A stretch of 64,000 nt of DNA, taken from NCBI RefSeq assembly GCF_026151205.1, contig NC_087074.1, forward strand, positions 21,185,765-21,249,764. The letters are read 5' to 3'. The notes beneath the pieces were generated by a model. It made no database searches. It had not been told where the DNA came from and saw only the letters and a program-made list of their open reading frames with translations. Every line of letters begins with the position of its first letter. Positions within the stretch are counted from its first letter, which is position 1. A program made the position numbers and the translations under genes. Source of the DNA: Bolinopsis microptera (lineage: Eukaryota > Ctenophora > Tentaculata > Lobata > Bolinopsidae). This document shows positions 37,757 through 48,576 of this stretch, piece by piece.

Positions 37757-40700
37757 TTAAAGTACGTTAACTTGAAATTTGTTATAAAAGAAATATTGAA
37801 CATCAATCAAACTTCCTTAATGGTTTTTTTTAAAAATTTTAAAGTTAAGGGGGAAATATATTTACTTAAAAGTGTTTTTAAAACCCTAACCCACCCCCGG
37901 AAACGGGGAGGGGACCCGCGTCTGCCCTAAAACCAAAACCTAACACCTCTTTCCAACAAGCTAGTTTAACCAAGGGGAGAGACTGAAACCTTGCTGACCC
38001 GAAAAAGTCAGTTTTGGAAAACCGAAAAAGGGGCCCCGAAAACCTTTCATCCCCTTCCTAAACCCAAAAACCCAACTGGGCACTTAGGGTTAGTTTTTTT
38101 TTGGGAAACACACAGAACCAAAAAAAAATTGTGATTTTTATGACCTTTTTTACGAGGGGACCTAAGTTTCACGTATTGGGACAATGGAACAATAATCCGC
38201 CTAAGTCAAGAAAGCACTTTTTAAATTTTTTCTGCAAAAAATTGTTCACCCCAAGATAACCCAAAACCCCTTTTTTTTTTCGGGTTTTCCCACGAGAGAC
38301 GGAACACATCCACTGAACCCCCCCAACCCCCCTTTCTCCTCTGTTCGCCCCCCGATGTGGGGTTGTCAAAATGGGTGTCTGGGGCACGGAAACGAGGCCA
38401 TTTTTCTTTTTCCCAGGAGGGTGGCAAAAGGTTACAGCAAACACAAGGTCTCTAAACCTCTCCAGAGCCGGGAGTGGAAACCCAGGATTATAGACTGTTT
38501 TTTACCCTTTTATCATGACTTTTCATTTTTCAATTTTTTCCCAAATTGGGGTATTTTTTTTTCCCGGGACTTATTAAAAATTTTGTCCTTCTAATTTAAA
38601 TAAAATTTTAAATATCAATAAAGGCAATTCTTGTTCAGATCGCTGAGGGTTTCTGTGGGGAACGGGGAGGAGAGGACCAACTTTTCATAGACAAAGTTGG
38701 TCGTTTTCTTAAGCCCCCCGGTTTTTACAGGCGCCGGGTACGGGGGGGGGACCAATCAACTCTATCGGGAAATTGTTTTAACGATCTCATCCAAAGGGGA
38801 GGGTGCTAGGAAGTGTACAGGGTTTTCACTCGGGACTCCCCCACTGAAAAAACGGGACAGATTTTCCCCTGTGGGGGTGTTGTTAGAAAACCCCCCAACC
38901 TCTCTTCCACTCCCTCTCAGCTCCTCCCTTTCTCTCTGCGGGGGAAAAGGGGCTTATTCCTGTTGAAAAGGGTTTCGATGGTATCAGGTGAAATCATCGG
39001 GGAAATGTAAAGTTACGGTTTTAAAAAAATTTGTTTCCCTGTAAACTTTTAAAAATAAACTATAACTTTAATTATCTTTTTTTACTGTTTTTTTAGGATT
39101 GTCCCCAGCTAGGGGGGACATGTCTCGAAATTTTTGAAATGGAAAACCTCCCTTAAAATTGAACGACCTTTACGAGTTTTTCTTTTTGCCACATATCAGT
39201 GAGTAACACAGGGAGCAGTGCCCTCACCCTTATTCAGTCATTACATCCCAATTTAACCGTTTTTAAAACTTTATCCGCGTAGAAAGGTCTAGTTTACAGC
39301 CACCCCTAGGGGTTTTTTAAACCCCCACCTAAATTTCCAGGGTGATAAGTTTGTAAAATAGTAGCAGGAAGAGCGGGGCCCAATTTTCCCAAAGGGGGGA
39401 AACTCCCTTTCCAGACATGTGATCCCTTAAAACCCCGGTCCGGTTTCTGTAACGGGCCCTCCCGTCACCCTCATTTAAACAAGCTACCGTGGAGACACTG
39501 AAAAACGGGGGAAATTTCTTATTTTTGGGAAAATATTTCTTTTTTAAAAATTGATGAACGCCCAAAAAAGCAAAAAATCTACGAATTAAATCAAAATAGA
39601 CCCACACTAAAAAACAAGATGTGACTTTCCCGGGGCGAACTTTTAAAAAACACCCTTTTTTCGGTATCACCCCTTTAAATGTTTTTAAACGGGGGGATCT
39701 TATTTTATAAACTTTCGTGTGTTTAGGCAAGTTCAAATTAGCTGCGCCTTACCATGTTTTTTTTTTAAAATTTTAGTGAAACTTTTTAATGAAAGTCGGT
39801 GGTTTATGCTTATACCCTAAATAAACAACCCGTCTTCAACTTTTTAAAAGTCTCTGTGCGCTTTTTTTTTTTATTAATCTGAGAAAGAACTACCTTAAAA
39901 ATTTATTTCATTCTCGGTTGAAATGAGACCAATTCAGTTCTCATAAAATATGGGAAAAAATCGAATAATTTAAATATCAAATACAATACAAATTTTTTTT
40001 AAAAAAAAAACTCAGGGACGTAATAAAAACAAATTAAGCCCTAAAACTTTCAACCCCACTTGGACGGGCTTTTTTGCAAGTAGGAACAGTTAAGCACGAC
40101 TCTATTTGTCAGTACTCTAATAATGCCGTCGACCCTCCCTGAAGAACCCCCAAGGGTACCCCTATTTTATGACAAAAAAAAAATTTAAAATCATCAATTT
40201 TTTTTAAAATCATTTGCAAAAAAAATTCGTGAAATCGAAATCAAAAACCAGCAATTTAGAACACTTTTTTAAATCTTAAGACGTACTGTCCCCAATCTTT
40301 TCTTTATCCAGGATATACAAATTTAAAAGCTGTGCTCAGGAAATCAGGGGGCCCTACTTTTAAGTTTTTAAAATTCTTTTCTTAGGTCTATCTTTGTAGC
40401 TGTGACTGAGTAAGTAACAGGTTTTTGGGCCATTTGGGGCTCTTGGGGGGGGGGGGGGGGGGGGGGGGGGTTTTGGGGGGGGGGGGGGGGCTCTGTTTGG
40501 GGGGGGGGGGGGGGGCTCTGTGGGGGGGGGGGAGCTTTTGTGGGGGGGGGGCTTGGGGGGGGGGGGGGGCTCTTGGGGGGGGAGGGGGCCTTTTGGGGGG
40601 GGGGGTCTGTGGGTACTTTTTGCGATGTTAGGTGGAATATGAAGACCGTTTCCCCTGATGAAAAACACTACAGCGGCTATCTCCCCCCACCAGGGTCTTT

Positions 40701-41164
40701 TGCAAGGGCCCTTTAAATTTAAACCCTTCTTTGATCTTCTAAAAAAGTATTTCCCGGGAAAAAATGGGATTGGTCAGACAATTTTAACATTTTTTATTAT
40801 AGGCCCAAAGTGATAACTGTAATAGCAAAGTGTAAATTAAAACAACTTTGTATTTTTTTCTGTTGGTTATGCCTTAACCCCGGGGAACTCACGGATATTA
40901 TTATTCCTTGCGGGCCTTTTCGGGGGCTTCTAAAAAACTAGTGGTTCTTTACGGACCAGCTTCCCGTTGGGATCACACCTGAAAACCCGATTTGATTAAA
41001 AATTGGGCACGTGTTAAATTTTAACCCCCCGTCATTTTCAAATTCAAATTTTTTGACATTAAAATTATATCTACGTTTTTAAAATTTTTTTAAAATAAAC
41101 TTACCCAGTAAACTAAAAAAAAATTTAATTTTCAGATTATTAATTTTTTTGTAATATAAAGACA
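37757..41164. other. Low-quality or degraded stretch without a supportable gene
   Basis: The sequence is dominated by runs of A, T, C and G and by heteropolymer loss. Where it meets a duplicated segment (41,165-41,560 against about 43,005-43,420), the same DNA reads clean in the other copy, so this noise is at least partly technical. Scattered splice-like words exist, but no exon can be defended. Exons of the VPS13-like gene may be hidden here. Confidence 0.7.
40444..40612 (+). repeat. G-run block of about 170 bp
   Basis: Runs of 8 to about 30 G are separated by TTTT, CTCTGT, CTTTTGT or CTCTTG. If real it is a dense G-quadruplex-forming region; the surrounding homopolymer noise makes an artefact likely. 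The 68-102-codon Gly- or Pro-rich frames over it are low-complexity and not genes. Confidence 0.6.
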
Positions 41165-41344
41165 TCATAAAAAAAGGGAAACGGAATATATTTTTTGCTA
41201 TTACTTCTGTAAAAATTTGTACTGTGGAAAAAAAGAAAATTTCTTTATATCGTGCACGTTCGCTGTATTTTACACCTTTTTCAAGTTCCCTACAGGGAAA
41301 AAATTTTAATATCTTTGGTAAGGGAGTTTAAACAGTAAAAGATT

Positions 41345-41480
41345 TTTCCGTCCCCCAATTTTTTCCGTACCCAATTTACCGAAAATTTCCCAAATTTTCC
41401 CTTCCCCAATTTACCATTCCCCCAAAATTTTCCATACTCCAATTTACCGTACCCCAATTTTACCGTACTGCATTTTAGTC
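41345..41480. repeat. Short minisatellite, about 15-bp unit (copy A)
   Basis: Degenerate repeats of TTTACCGTACTCCAA-type units lie in the intron beyond the sushi exon. The clean counterpart is at 43,141-43,262. Many units here are distorted into homopolymers. Confidence 0.7.
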
Positions 41481-41619
41481 ACCCGCATTTATTAACTGTG
41501 TCTCACCCGACAGTTTTCAGTTTTTTTGTATTGAATAGATTTATGATTAAATTGTTTTGATTGGAGACTTCCCCAGAATTAAACTCGGCACCAAATTTTT
41601 GTAAAGTTGTGTAACTTAC

Positions 41620-41801
41620 CTATTGAAGACACTGAGGTGGAGGTCCGTTAGTCGGGACTACAACAAACTCTGACAGATTCCCTCGTGGCACCCTTGTGGA
41701 TATGGTCTGATAGACAAGTGATCTTTATCTCTATATCGAGGTCAACTGCAGTACTGGCTCAGTCTGAACGTTTCCCCATGTTGAGTCGAGAGTGGTGCAT
41801 T
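41620..41801 (-). pseudogene. Sushi exon, copy A, frameshifted
   Basis: Same splice borders as the copy B sushi exon (acceptor TCTCAG upstream, donor G/GTAAGT), but 182 nt instead of 186, so the phase 1-1 frame is lost. The changes include missing bases near 41,645-41,680. It is either a decaying duplicate or a victim of sequencing error next to the noisy region. The sushi (CCP) fold is an extracellular adhesion or recognition module with four cysteines. Confidence 0.6.
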
Positions 41802-42034
41802 CTGAGATTATGATACATAAATTATCTACATTATAGTTTATACGCTAGTTTATGTCAATATAATTCTGTACTAGACTGAAGTTTTTCATGAATTTTGCCA
41901 ATAAATAAATTACATTTAAACAATATTTCCCACCGCACCGTTGTCAATGTGTACAACTTGATACATTTCACTACAGTCAACAGAACAAAAGTCAACAGAA
42001 CGATCCCAGCTCCCACTAAAATGTATTTTTCGAC

Positions 42035-42477
42035 CTGGTCTTACTACTCCGCGACAGTAAACTGTGGAACCTGCTGTACCTCCGACTGCCAGATCCAGTC
42101 TGCATCACTTGATATTGCAGCTATTTGACCAAAGCGATTGGCACCGTGGTCAGCCTATCTTAAAAGCAATCTGCCAGTTATCTGAACTATCTTGAATCCT
42201 GGCAGCTCCCATCCTTCTTCCTCCACCGATGAGCATTTCCAGTTAGTGTCTGTCACGAAGATTGTCTCTCCTTCCTCGTTCTGTAGTGATGCTAATATAC
42301 CATAATTATTAAGACCTGGGTCACTGCCTTTCAATGCTATCACCCTCAATGCTTCTGATGTCTGGAACGCTGTCGATCGATTCCAAATTCTAAGGGTACC
42401 GTCTTGTTGTTCATGTTGAACTCCATCAAGATACACCTTCAGGACATCGTCACAAGTAGCTATCAGGGTCACTTTCC
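42035..42477 (-). pseudogene. Galactose-binding-like exon, copy A, frameshifted
   Basis: Starts with the same TLIATCD and YLDGVQHEQQDGTL segments as copy B and continues through NEEGETIFVTDTNWKCSS. A base lost near 42,193 relative to B (TTGAATCC against TTGAAATCC) ends the frame at 42,155. A 9-bp deletion follows near 42,165, and the WIW...YCR end can be read only in another frame. The donor is changed from GTAATT to GTCGAA. It looks like a degenerate or poorly called duplicate. Confidence 0.6.
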
Positions 42478-42649
42478 CTATTAAGTGTTATGATAATTAA
42501 TAACTAATAATATTAGTTGTAATCAAGTAACTAATCTAAACGTGCAGCTAATTTGTGAGTAAATGTTTTTGTTGTGACACCTCCTTGTATTGGATATCAC
42601 TGTTGTAAAGTAAGAACTGTTAACAACTATAATAATAATGGGTACTAAC

Positions 42650-42710
42650 CTTTATTGGCATTGGTAGTCAGTAAGCAGAGAGTCAGTACCAGTAGAAGTA
42701 TAGATAACAT
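42650..42710 (-). CDS. Signal-peptide exon, copy A
   Basis: The ATG at 42,710 opens 20 codons plus one base: M-L-S-I, a hydrophobic core LLLVLTLCLLTT, then NANK, followed by donor G/GTTAGT. It is identical in layout to the copy B exon. A cleavable secretion signal is the clear reading. The exon exits in phase 1, matching the next exon, but the rest of copy A is frameshifted. Confidence 0.7.
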
Positions 42711-42765
42711 CACATAGTCGAACTTGTTTACATCGCTTATCTACAGCAGATAAGAATTAAATCAA

Positions 42766-43442
42766 AAGTCAATCAATGTTTGATGTATTATTTGCAACAA
42801 ATACTGTGAAATAGAAGCCAATAAAATCGAAGCCAATGTATAGTTAAAAACAAATCGGGTATTCAAGCAAACGTCTAAATGGTACTGTGGCTCTTGAGTT
42901 AAAACTTTCGAAGAGTAATTAATTTAATTTGAATCAATACAAACAATAAAGTTTTTGTAAAGTTGTAAAGCATTCAGTATACTCTGGGCGGAATGTATTA
43001 CAGTTATTTACTTCTGTATTATAGTACTGTGAGAAAGAAGAGATTTCTTTATATCGTGCACAGTTCGCTGTATTTTACACCTTTTTCAAGTTCATACAGG
43101 GGAAATATATAATATCTAGGTAAGGTAGTAAAACAGTAAAAGATTTACCGTACCCCGATTTACCGTACCCTGAGTTACCGTACTCCAATTTACCGTACTC
43201 CAATTTACCGTACCCCTATGTACCTTACCCGATTTACCGTACTCCAATTTACCGTACCTCTTCCCCCAGAATTGTTTTAATTTGTTCAAACGTTTAGTTT
43301 ACCGCTTATAAACTAGAATTTCTAGCCGTTTACTTGGACAGTTTTCAGTTTGTTGTATTGAATAGATTTATGATTGAATTGATTGATTGGGGAGTTCCCC
43401 AATATTAAACTCAGCACTAACGCCATAAGTTGTGTTACTTAC
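42766..43442. other. Spacer and intron between the duplicated copies
   Basis: No gene is seen from 42,766 to about 43,005. From there the sequence is the intron that follows the copy B sushi exon, including the minisatellite at 43,141-43,262. Confidence 0.6.
43141..43262. repeat. Minisatellite, about 15-bp unit TTTACCGTACTCCAA (copy B)
   Basis: About eight tandem units with small changes (ACCCCGA, ACTCCAA and ACCCTGA variants). It is located in the intron downstream of the minus-strand sushi exon and conserved in copy A. Confidence 0.85.
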
Positions 43443-43628
43443 CTATTGAAGAGCACTGGGGAGGAGGTCCGTTAGTCGGGACTACAGCACCGCTCTGACA
43501 AGTTCCCTTGCTGGCACCCTTGTGGATATGGTCTGCTAGACAAGTGAACTTTATCTCTATATCGAGGTCAACTGGCAGTACTGGCTCAGTCTGAACGTTT
43601 CCCCATGTTGAGTCGAGAGTGGTGCATT
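43443..43628 (-). CDS. Sushi (CCP) domain exon, copy B
   Basis: Acceptor ATAATTTCAG and donor ATAG/GTAAGT bound 186 nt, phase 1-1, 62 residues. The four cysteines lie in CTTLDSTWG, IKFTC, SKGTC and PPQC, with Trp after the first cysteine and the typical 'kGtC ... P.C' ending, so this is one complete sushi module. Sushi modules mediate extracellular protein binding in complement-like and receptor proteins. It joins in frame to the galactose-binding-like exon at 47,672-48,112 across an intron that holds a foldback element. The gene presumably continues to lower coordinates, but no further exon is recognised. Confidence 0.8.
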
Positions 43629-43636
43629 CTGAAATT

Positions 43637-43700
43637 ATGATACATAAATTATGTATCATAGCATTAATAGTGTTAGCTACAGCTAACACTATTAATGCTA
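43637..43700. repeat. Two back-to-back perfect hairpins near a splice acceptor
   Basis: 43,637-43,659 is ATGATACATAA, one base, and its exact complement. 43,659-43,678 is a 20-nt arm matched perfectly by 43,681-43,700 with a 2-nt loop (AGCTACAGCT at the centre). They lie 8 bp beyond the sushi exon's acceptor on the minus strand. Copy A keeps the left arm of the first hairpin but lacks the rest, so the structure came with an insertion of about 295 bp. Confidence 0.9.
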
Positions 43701-43948
43701 AGTACCAAACAAGAAGTGGGAGGTGGATCGTTGGTATACCGTTAAATCGATTTAACACCGCAATTCCAGTCGCAAGCCTGGGACCACTACTAGCATTGTC
43801 ACAACATCTACAAAGCTGCCATATAGCCTGACTGACAATTTTCTCGACTGACTGACAATGTTTCTTCTTTTCCCCATTTAGAATACAGAGATTAGTACAT
43901 TTTAGCTTATGAATAATATTATATTTTTACCTATAGTTTACCTAGATT
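43654..43948. other. Insertion of about 295 bp relative to copy A
   Basis: Copy A runs directly from ATACATAAATTAT into TACATTATA-type sequence, while copy B has about 295 extra bases here, starting with the second half of one hairpin and a complete second hairpin. No terminal repeats, coding potential or poly-A are clear. Exact ends are uncertain by several bases. Confidence 0.6.
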
Positions 43949-44091
43949 ACATTATACGCTAGTTTATGTCAATATAATTATGTACTAGACTGAAGTTTTT
44001 CATGAATTTTGCCAATAAATAAAGTACATTTAAACAATATTTCCCACCGCACCGCTTGTCAATGTGTACAATTTGATACATTTCAGTACAG

Positions 44092-44094
44092 TCA
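44092..44094 (+). other. Left target-site duplication TCA
   Basis: TCA directly precedes the foldback element; the same TCA follows it at 47,598-47,600. The paralogous uninterrupted site at 41,977-41,979 has a single TCA in the same context (TACAGTCAACA). Confidence 0.75.
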
Positions 44095-47000
44095 TAGTAA
44101 GGGGAAAAGTGGTCGATTTAAGGGTTCCGTTGGATTTGAATGTTCACAAGGATTTCTCAACGGAATATAGTAGTTAAGACCCCTACGAACATAATTAGAC
44201 TTGTTGCCAATTTTGTATCTCAACAGAAACACCACTTTTACCACTTTTTACCACCTTTGTACCACCTGTCTGGTTTGCCAAATATCTTTAGTTGTGAACG
44301 TCGTAAAAGGCTTGCAAATTAACCTAGAATGTTTATCTTATCAAGGAGTAAAACTTTTGTGTGAAAAAATTTTACATTGGACAATCAGCTAATTGTATAA
44401 TTACCAATTAGTTAATCACCAAAAAATTTTGAAAATTTTTTAATGGCTCAAAATGATTGAAATCGTTTGAAACACGGAGAAATGTAGTTTTTAGAAAAAC
44501 TTCAAAAAATTTTCACTTAAAAATTTTTTTTCGAGACTTAGAAAAAAGGTTTGAAAATTTAAAAATATTTTTATTCCGCCAAAGTGATCGAATTGCATGA
44601 AACGTGGATAAAAATGCTTTGCAAAAAAACTTCGAAGTTTTTTGAGTTTGGGGAATACTAAAATCATCAAATATTTGAAGTTGGGTCATAAATCTCGACA
44701 TTTTTATAATTGGGAATGTTACGGAAAGGGCCGAACCTAAAAAAGGTTTAACCCACAAATTAGAGTTTCTAACAAATTACAATACAGTTTATAAAAATTC
44801 CACAAAAGAAACAGACAAAAGGCCATTTAAGATCGAACCTTTTTTTACCTCGTACTACTTTTTTTATTGATTTCAATGATCAATAACCCTGTACCGTCAA
44901 TTTTGCCAATCAACCGGGTATCGAAGTACCGGACCTTATTTTCCCTAAATTAACCCCGTTTTTGCAAAAAAATGCGATTTTCCAGGGGGATCTTTTAACT
45001 GTGCCTTTTTGTCATCTCGCAACTCGCAAGAGCCCGGGATTATAGGGGGGGAAAAAGGGAAGCAGTGTAAATTTCCTTTATCACCACTTGGCTTTTTTTA
45101 TTTTGAATGCGCATGCCGCTTCGTTTGCTATGCCAGATACCTCGAATAACCCCCATATTTCATTGCCAGGGTCGGGATAGAGCTGGAGATTCATTGAAAA
45201 GTTGCTAGAAATAGCTAGATTTAGAGTAAAACTGGTGGTAGCTGGGTGGTGCTAGCATGGATGTAGCAGAGACGTAGCTACACGGGGTTTCATTGGAGTT
45301 GGTTATTTTAATGGCCAAAGAGTGCCGGAACTAAAGTTACTTAAGATTGCAGTTGAGGGGCAGTTGTAAACCACGGTGTAGTCAGGGACACAGAGCTACA
45401 GTGCAGGAGTAGCTGCAAGTGCAACAAGAACATTGCAAGTGATACAGTATGCAACAGTAAAACGCCGAAGAAGGAGATAAGATTGTGGCTGCAGAGGAGG
45501 AGAGGAGCTGGAACCTGATTTTGTTTGGGTTGAAAGAAGAGTAGGAAGAAGAGTTTCCGCTCTGGTCACTGCATTTTTGGAAGAGGTGGGGTGAGAACTT
45601 ATTTTCAAGCGACAAGGGTGGGCCTGGAAGCAACCAGGACACTATCCGACCCATTAAAAACACCTCCCGGCTTAACAGCCTTTCATCAGAATCGTGAAAA
45701 CAGAGAGACGACCCCCCCCTTTTTTGATTGTTTATCAAAGTGGTCTCTTTAGCCCCCTCTTCTTTAGGCTTAGGGTTTGTGATCAAACTCTTCGCCTCGC
45801 TTTTTTCCCAACGGATTTTTTCCAGGGACAGATTAACTTTTTTTGGTCTCAACCAGCCTTAGTTTTTTGTTTTTTTTAGTAGTACGTTTTGCTACCCCCA
45901 TTTTAGCACCACCCACTTCCATCAGTTCACCTAAAATCTACTTCGCGGCGTTTTACGTTTAGACGTATCACTTGCAGTTCTATTGCCTTGCAGTACTCCC
46001 GCCCGTAGTCTGTGTCCCTGACACCCGGGTTTCCTGCCCCTCAACGCAACTTAAGTAACTTTAGTTCCGGCACTCTTTTGGGCCCTAAAATAACCAACTC
46101 CAAGAAACCCCGTGTAGCTAGTTTTTGCTACATCCATCTAGGCACCACCCAGCTACCACCAGTTTACTCTAAATCTAGCTATTTCTAGCAACTTTTCAAT
46201 GCTATCTCCAGCTCATATCCCGACCCTGGCAATGACATATGGGGGTTATTCGAGGTATCTGGCATAGCAAACGAAGCGGCATGCGCATTCACAATACAAA
46301 AAAGCCACAGTGGGGGCACAGTGGATGATGGAAGGTATATTTAGCACTCGCTTCCTATACCCCCCTATTATATCCGGGCCTCTTGCGAGTTGCGAGAGTG
46401 ACAAAAAGTGCTACATCCATGCTAGCACCACCCAGCTACCACCAGTTTACTCTAAATCTAGCTATTTCTAGCAACTTTTCAAAGCTATTCTCCAGCTCTA
46501 TCCGACCCTGGCAATGACATATGGGGGTTATTCGAGTATCTGGCATAGCAAAACGAAGCGGCATGCGCATTCCACAATACAAAAAAAGCCACAGTGGATG
46601 ATGGAAGGTATATTTACACTCGCTTCCTATACCCCCCTATAATACCGGGCCTCTTGCGAGTTGCGAGAGTGACAAAAAGTGCACAGTTAAAAGAAACCCC
46701 TGTGAGAAATCGCATTTCTTGCACAACTGGGTCTAATTATAGAGGTAAATAAGAGGTCCGGTACATTCAGATACCCGGTATAGATTGGCAAGATTGACGG
46801 TACAGAGGTTTTGATCATTGAAATCAATAAAATGATAGTACAGCAGGTAAAATCGGTTCGATCTTAAATGGTCCTTTTGTGCTTTTCTTTATGTGGAATT
46901 TGATAAAGCTGTATTGTAATTAGTTATGAAACTCTAATATTGTGTGGTTAACCTTTTTCAGGTTCAGCCCTTTCCGCTAAGCTATTCCTAATTACTAAAA

Positions 47001-47597
47001 TATGTCGAGATTTACTGAACTCCAACTTCAAATATTGATGATTTTAGTATTCCCCTATCTCAAAATCTTCGAAGTTTTTCTGCAAAGCATTTATATCCAC
47101 GTTTCATGCAATTCGATCACTTTTGGCGGAAAAAAATAATTTTTAAATTTTCAAGACCTTTTTCTAAGTCTCGAAAAAAATTTTTAAGTGAAAATTTTTT
47201 GAAGTTTTTCTAAAAACTACATTCTCCGTGTTTCAAACGATTTCAATCATTTTGAGCCAATAAAAAATTTTTCACTTTTTTTGGTGATTAACTAATTGGG
47301 TAATTATCCAATTAGCTGATTTGTCCAATGTAAAAATTTTCACACAAAAGTTTTACTCCTTGATAAGATAAACATTCTAGGTTAATTTGCAGCCTTTTAC
47401 GACGTTCACAACTAAAGATATTTGGCAAACCAGACAGGTGTACAAAGGTGGTAAAAAGTGGTAAAAGTGGTGTTTCTGTTGAGATACAAAATTGGCAACA
47501 AGTCTAATTATGTTCGTAGGGGTCTTAACTACCATATTCCGTTGAGAAATCCTTGTGAACATTCAAATCCAACGGAATGCCACTTTTCCCCTTACTA
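44095..47597. mobile_element. Foldback transposable element, 3.5 kb, long terminal inverted repeats
   Basis: The left arm (44,095 to about 45,480) is the reverse complement of the right arm (about 45,930-47,597). Both outer ends read TAGTAAGGGGAAAAGTGG inward. About 990 bp of each outer arm is homologous to the block after the C tract in the satellite units, ending at the same CCCCTTACTA. The centre (about 45,480-45,930) is not repeated and has no recognisable transposase, so the element looks non-autonomous. The right arm has an extra tandem copy of about 283 bp. Copy A of the host duplication gives the empty site and indicates a 3-bp TCA duplication. The left arm shows homopolymer-type miscalls against the right arm. 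Confidence 0.88.
46128..46681 (+). repeat. Tandem duplication, about 283-bp unit, inside the right arm
   Basis: 46,128-46,410 and 46,411-46,681 are near copies, both beginning CTACATCCAT and ending GTGACAAAAAGTG. The left arm has this sequence once, so the duplication arose after the inverted repeat formed. The unit includes GCATAGCAAACGAAGCGGCA, which resembles the inner end of the satellite inverted repeat. Confidence 0.85.
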
Positions 47598-47600
47598 TCA
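47598..47600 (+). other. Right target-site duplication TCA
   Basis: TCA directly follows the element end CTTACTA and continues into ACAAAACAAAAGTCAACAG, which matches the copy A empty-site flank. Confidence 0.75.
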
Positions 47601-47671
47601 ACAAAACAAAAGTCAACAGAACGATGCCAACTCTCACTAAAATATATTTTCTGTTAAAATATTAAAATTAC

Positions 47672-48112
47672 CTGGTCTTACTACTCCGCGACAGTAAGCT
47701 GTGGAACCTGCTGTACCTCCGACTGCCCAGATCCAGTCTGCATCACGTGATATTGAAGCTATTCGACCCCAGGGACCACCTGACTTATAAGCAATATAAG
47801 CACTCTGCCAGTTATTTGAACTATCTTGAAATCCTGGCAGCTCCCATCCTTCTTCCTCGACCGATGAGCATTTCCAGTTAGTATCTGTCACGAATATTGT
47901 CTCTCCTTCCTCGTTCTGTAGTGATGCTAATATTCCACGATTACCACCACCTGGGTCACTGCCTTTCAATGCTATCACCCTCAATGCTTCTGATGTCTGG
48001 AACGCTGTCGGTTGATCCCAGTTTTCAAGGGTACCGTCTTGTTGTTCATGTTGAACTCCATCAAGATACACTTCCAAGACATTGTCACAAGTAGCTATCA
48101 GAGTCACTTTCC
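47672..48112 (-). CDS. Galactose-binding-like extracellular domain exon, copy B
   Basis: Acceptor TTAATAG and donor CCAG/GTAATT bound 441 nt, phase 1-1, 147 residues. The domain has TLIATCDNVLEVYLDGVQ, then ALRVIALKGSDPGG, GILASL, a NWKCSS segment, EEGWELPGF, W-Q-S-A-Y, GPWG and a WIWAVGG ... AYCRGVV ending. This order (cold-binding beta strands, W-K-C, G-W..F, W..A, W-I-W, Y-C-R) is that of a jelly-roll domain often found in invertebrate surface and secreted proteins; ligand binding is not proven. It joins the signal-peptide exon in frame upstream and, across the foldback element, the sushi exon downstream. Confidence 0.75.
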
Positions 48113-48291
48113 CTATTAAGTGTTATGACTTATGATAATTAATAACTAATAATATTAGTTGTAATCAAGTAACTAATCTAAACGTGCAGCTAATTTGAGA
48201 GTAAATGTTTTTGTTGTGACACCTCCTTGTATTGGATATCACTGTTGTAAAGTAAGAACTGTTAACAACTATAATAATAATGGGTACTAAC

Positions 48292-48352
48292 CTTTATTGG
48301 CATTGGTAGTCAGTAAGCAGAGAGTCAGTACCAGTAGAAGTATAGATAACAT
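48292..48352 (-). CDS. Signal-peptide exon, copy B (start codon)
   Basis: The ATG at 48,352 begins MLSILLLVLTLCLLTTNANK plus one base, then donor G/GTTAGT. A short N-region, a hydrophobic core of about 12 residues and a polar end make a standard secretion signal. Exit phase 1 fits the galactose-binding-like exon at 48,112. Codons upstream (NKFDYV) are open but without a better start. Copy A has the same exon, so the start is conserved in the duplication. Confidence 0.8.
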
Positions 48353-48576
48353 CACATAGTCGAACTTGTTTACATCGCTTATCTACAGCAGATAAGAATT
48401 AAAATTCAAACAACTGATTGGATCAAAGCACAAAAACTTCTTCCAAACTCGATATATTGGGCCATTTTACTTCCCAGCCGATTATCTAGACCGTTAGATA
48501 TCTCCAACGAAAGATTAAAACTGAAATTCATTGCACCCCCTCAAAAACCAAAAAAAATTAACACACTGCCTTGCAG

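Larger units (their letters stand above)
41165..42765 (-). repeat. Segmental duplication, copy A (signal peptide, galactose-binding-like, sushi)
   Basis: This segment matches about 43,005-48,402 (copy B) in order and orientation once two insertions in B are removed. Shared landmarks are the sushi exon, a CRE-less intron with TACGCTAGTTTATGTC, the galactose-binding-like exon, the signal-peptide exon and the ACAGCAGATAAGAATTAAA flank. Copy A has small indels that break its exons. The left part sits at the edge of the homopolymer-noise region. Confidence 0.85.

Noticed and set aside
40360-40668. Pro-rich or Gly-rich ORFs over the G-run block
   Set aside because: Low-complexity translation of homopolymers in poor sequence.
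44140-44392. Small plus-strand frames in the foldback left arm
   Set aside because: Same non-coding repeat as the satellite, read in reverse.
45382-45852. 156-codon minus-strand frame in the centre of the foldback element
   Set aside because: No transposase motif; Ser/Cys-rich composition; partly overlaps the repeated arm.
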